This document shows positions 62,422 to 64,000 of a DNA stretch of 64,000 bases, one piece after another. Numbering within the stretch: position 1 is the stretch's first letter; each line of letters begins with the position of its first letter. This stretch comes from Solitalea canadensis DSM 3403 (lineage in GTDB: Bacteria; Bacteroidota; Bacteroidia; Sphingobacteriales; Sphingobacteriaceae). The notes beneath the pieces are model-generated. The model saw only the letters and a list, made by a program, of their open reading frames with translations. It searched no databases and was not told the origin of the DNA. A program made the translations under genes and the position numbers. The DNA is taken from positions 2,058,669-2,122,668 of the forward strand of contig NC_017770.1 in the NCBI RefSeq assembly GCF_000242635.2, written 5' to 3'.

Positions 62422-62898
62422 ATGAAAACTAAATTAGCAACACCAATTTTGATAGTTTGCGCATTGCTCTTAGCAATCGGAAATGGGACAGGAGTTTATG
62501 AACATTTATTCGGACTTCCAAAAATGCTTAGTACTGTAACTTCACTTAATGAAACCATCCACAGCACTACTAGTCAGCCACAAAAATTCTGGATACCATT
62601 ACATGCAATGATCTTCATCACGCTGATATTGTCTATGGTAATGAACTGGAAGAACGAAGGTCGGAAAAAACTGATACTTACTGTTTTTATCAGTTATCTC
62701 TACATTTCTATTGTAAGTATAGTGTTTGCCAAAATGCTCTTTACATTTCCGGATATAACTGATGCTGGTGAGTTTGCCAAACAAACGCACAGATGGATAT
62801 TATTATCATGGCATCGACCATTAATTGGTTTAGCAGGTGCTATTCTTTTGATGATCGCTATCTCTCGTCCGGCATTAACTTCGTCTAAATCATCATGA
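62422..62898 (+). CDS. Four-helix membrane protein, unknown function
   Basis: A 158-residue protein with hydrophobic segments at about 8-28, 54-75, 80-105 and 130-150. It has the look of DUF1772-like integral proteins (LNETIHSTTSQPQKFWIPLHAMIFITLIL, then HRWILLSWHRPLIGLAGAILL). Function unknown. It overlaps the next gene by four bases (ATGA) and is preceded by a palindromic operator. Confidence 0.65.
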   Translation: MKTKLATPILIVCALLLAIGNGTGVYEHLFGLPKMLSTVTSLNETIHSTTSQPQKFWIPLHAMIFITLILSMVMNWKNEGRKKLILTVFISYLYISIVSIVFAKMLFTFPDITDAGEFAKQTHRWILLSWHRPLIGLAGAILLMIAISRPALTSSKSS

Positions 62899-63119
62899 AA
62901 GCATCAACAGAAAGAAAAATAATTCGTTGGATACATATTATATTGGGTATTCCAATAATTGGCTTTATTTATGGACCGGTATCTCAAATTCCACAAGCCA
63001 CGTTTATGGTAAGAGTTGTGTTCTTTCCGTTGATAATTTTATCAGGGCTTTGGTTGTGGAAAGGTCATATTATTAAGAAATGGAGCAAACAGCCATCGAT
63101 AAAGCCGAAAAAGCTATAG
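62895..63119 (+). CDS. Small membrane protein
   Basis: A 74-residue protein with two hydrophobic segments (about 11-28 and 38-56) and a basic C-terminal tail (KKWSKQPSIKPKKL). The start codon overlaps the stop of the previous gene, so coupling is likely. Family not recognised. Confidence 0.6.
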   Translation: MKASTERKIIRWIHIILGIPIIGFIYGPVSQIPQATFMVRVVFFPLIILSGLWLWKGHIIKKWSKQPSIKPKKL

Positions 63120-63134
63120 ATTTATAATTAAAAG

Positions 63135-63158
63135 CACCTTTTAACGAGGTGTTTTTTT
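63135..63158 (+). terminator. Intrinsic terminator
   Basis: CACCT (63135-63139) pairs with AGGTG (63147-63151), followed by seven T residues. Confidence 0.65.
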
Positions 63159-63210
63159 TATTGTTGGGGAGGATCATCCAAAAAGAAAAATAACTTTTAT
63201 GTTATATGAC

Positions 63211-63240
63211 TTGTTTGAAAGTGCTGAATCACTATCTTTA
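63211..63240 (+). promoter_or_regulatory. Promoter of the NUMOD4 gene
   Basis: TTG at 63211-63213 and TATCTTTA at 63233-63240 (one mismatch) are 19 bases apart; ATG 63245 follows after four bases, so the message is probably leaderless. Confidence 0.55.
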
Positions 63241-63244
63241 ATAT

Positions 63245-63943
63245 ATGCCACAACAACAAACAATAGAACCTTATTTAGATAGATCTTTAATAGATAGAAT
63301 AGACGAAGTGTGGAAAGATATTCCTGGGTTTGAAGGCTTTTATCAGGTGTCTAATCAGGGACGAGTAAAATCTTTAGACCGAACAGTAGAACATCCACGT
63401 TTATATAGCCAGTTTGTAAAAGGACAGGTATTAAGACATTCTATTGCAAAGAACCTGAATATAAAAACAGGAGAGCCGATGATTGATTTGAGGGTATGTC
63501 TCAACAAATACGGTAAATCGTATTATTTTAATACACGGAGAATTGTTTATGCCACGTTTATTGATCCAACGCTAGATTTTACGAAAGATGGAATGTATGT
63601 AATCAATGCGAACGGTAATGGATACGATTGTTCTGTAGGTAATTTGAAACTTGCTAGCAAAAGCGAAAAGCAACAACGTGTAATTAAACGCGACAGGCAT
63701 CATAATTACCTGGCAATTGCCGATCGTTCAGGTTGGACCAAAGCCTACGGGGGGGCTACCCGTCGAAAACCTATAGATAAGTACTCGCTGGAAGGAGAAT
63801 TAATAGCCAGTTATGAGAGTATCTCTCAGGCGTCGAAATTGAATAGTTTGGATGAAAAAAGTATCATCGCTGTTGCTAAAGGTCGTTACCGGCAATGGAA
63901 TGGATTTATTTGGAAGTACTCAACCGATATGCAGGACAAGTAA
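63245..63943 (+). CDS. NUMOD4-domain protein with degenerate HNH region
   Basis: A 232-residue protein resembling HNH homing-endonuclease-type proteins. The NUMOD4 motif is EVWKDIPGFEGFYQVSNQGRVKSLDR (about 21-46). The central region (about 95-145) has the outline of the HNH fold (RRIVYATFID, then YDCSVGNLKLASKSEKQQ), but the catalytic histidine position appears replaced (VINANGNGYD). A NUMOD1-like DNA-binding repeat follows (PIDKYSLEGELIASYESISQASKLNSLDEKSIIAVAKGRYRQWNGFIWKY, about 175-225). It could be a DNA-binding remnant of a selfish element or a repurposed regulator. Confidence 0.75.
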   Translation: MPQQQTIEPYLDRSLIDRIDEVWKDIPGFEGFYQVSNQGRVKSLDRTVEHPRLYSQFVKGQVLRHSIAKNLNIKTGEPMIDLRVCLNKYGKSYYFNTRRIVYATFIDPTLDFTKDGMYVINANGNGYDCSVGNLKLASKSEKQQRVIKRDRHHNYLAIADRSGWTKAYGGATRRKPIDKYSLEGELIASYESISQASKLNSLDEKSIIAVAKGRYRQWNGFIWKYSTDMQDK

Positions 63944-64000
63944 AAAACTTTTCGGAAATACTAAGGATACTCTCAATCATAATAAAACAAAGCCCCTTAA

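Overview
This 64 kb window is a chromosomal segment of an AT-rich member of the Bacteroidota, most likely a sphingobacterium of the Pedobacter/Solitalea kind. The phylum call rests on a SusC/SusD pair, many promoters of the type TTG-N19-TAnnTTTG, an almost complete absence of Shine-Dalgarno sequences, and typical gene families (ECF sigma factors with membrane anti-sigma partners, lipoproteins with the lipobox pattern xSC-KK, CAZyme clusters). The genus is inference only. I see no rRNA, tRNA, CRISPR array, insertion sequence or prophage.

Layout: 1-4129 holds housekeeping genes (the start of a thioredoxin-like gene, ubiX, mtaB, a GtrA-like protein, an inositol-monophosphatase-family enzyme), with a possible tiny terminated transcript ahead of ubiX. 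4348-12813 is a starch-type polysaccharide utilization locus: susC, susD, a susE-like gene and a GH13 lipoprotein. 12982-15085 carries nfuA and purB on the minus strand. 15280-21944 is a tetR-controlled tripartite RND efflux operon. 22015-25781 holds an hxlR regulator divergent from a DsbA-family lipoprotein gene, then a GNAT, a YCII-domain protein and a radical SAM protein. 25855-26190 is a composite repeat island. 26254-28289 is an ECF sigma module and the most interesting part of the window. 28383-38601 is metabolism and translation (aldehyde dehydrogenase, isolated nuoC-nuoD, pdxH, an AlgH-family gene, purK, purE, a FabH-like synthase, an ABC-F ATPase). 38702-47730 mixes small membrane proteins, acyl-CoA dehydrogenase, folB, a GlcD-like oxidase, a large unknown lipoprotein, hsp20, yajQ and a histone-H1-like protein. 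47833-50933 is ppk-ppx. 51477-52456 is a GNAT-marR pair. 52681-60418 is a second glycan cluster (GH2, sulfatase, GH43-like, GH20) without its own SusC/D. 61421-63119 is a small self-contained regulon of membrane proteins controlled by a winged-helix protein. The window ends with a NUMOD4 protein.

The strongest candidate for an undescribed system is 26254-28289. An ECF sigma factor gene overlaps a gene whose product joins an anti-sigma-like cytoplasmic segment, one membrane helix and a periplasmic trypsin-like (HtrA-type) protease domain in one chain. The pair is divergent from a 69-residue lipoprotein made of perfect heptads. Both directions carry the same two-part promoter, GGGTTACC-N14-GTATTAAT, in mirror image, which looks like the sigma factor's own target. 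Other notable signals are a matched pair of operators for the winged-helix regulator at 61422 and 62357, operators placed inside the promoters of tetR, marR and hxlR neighbours, and a recurring promoter-to-ATG distance of only 4-7 bases that implies leaderless mRNAs for at least six genes.
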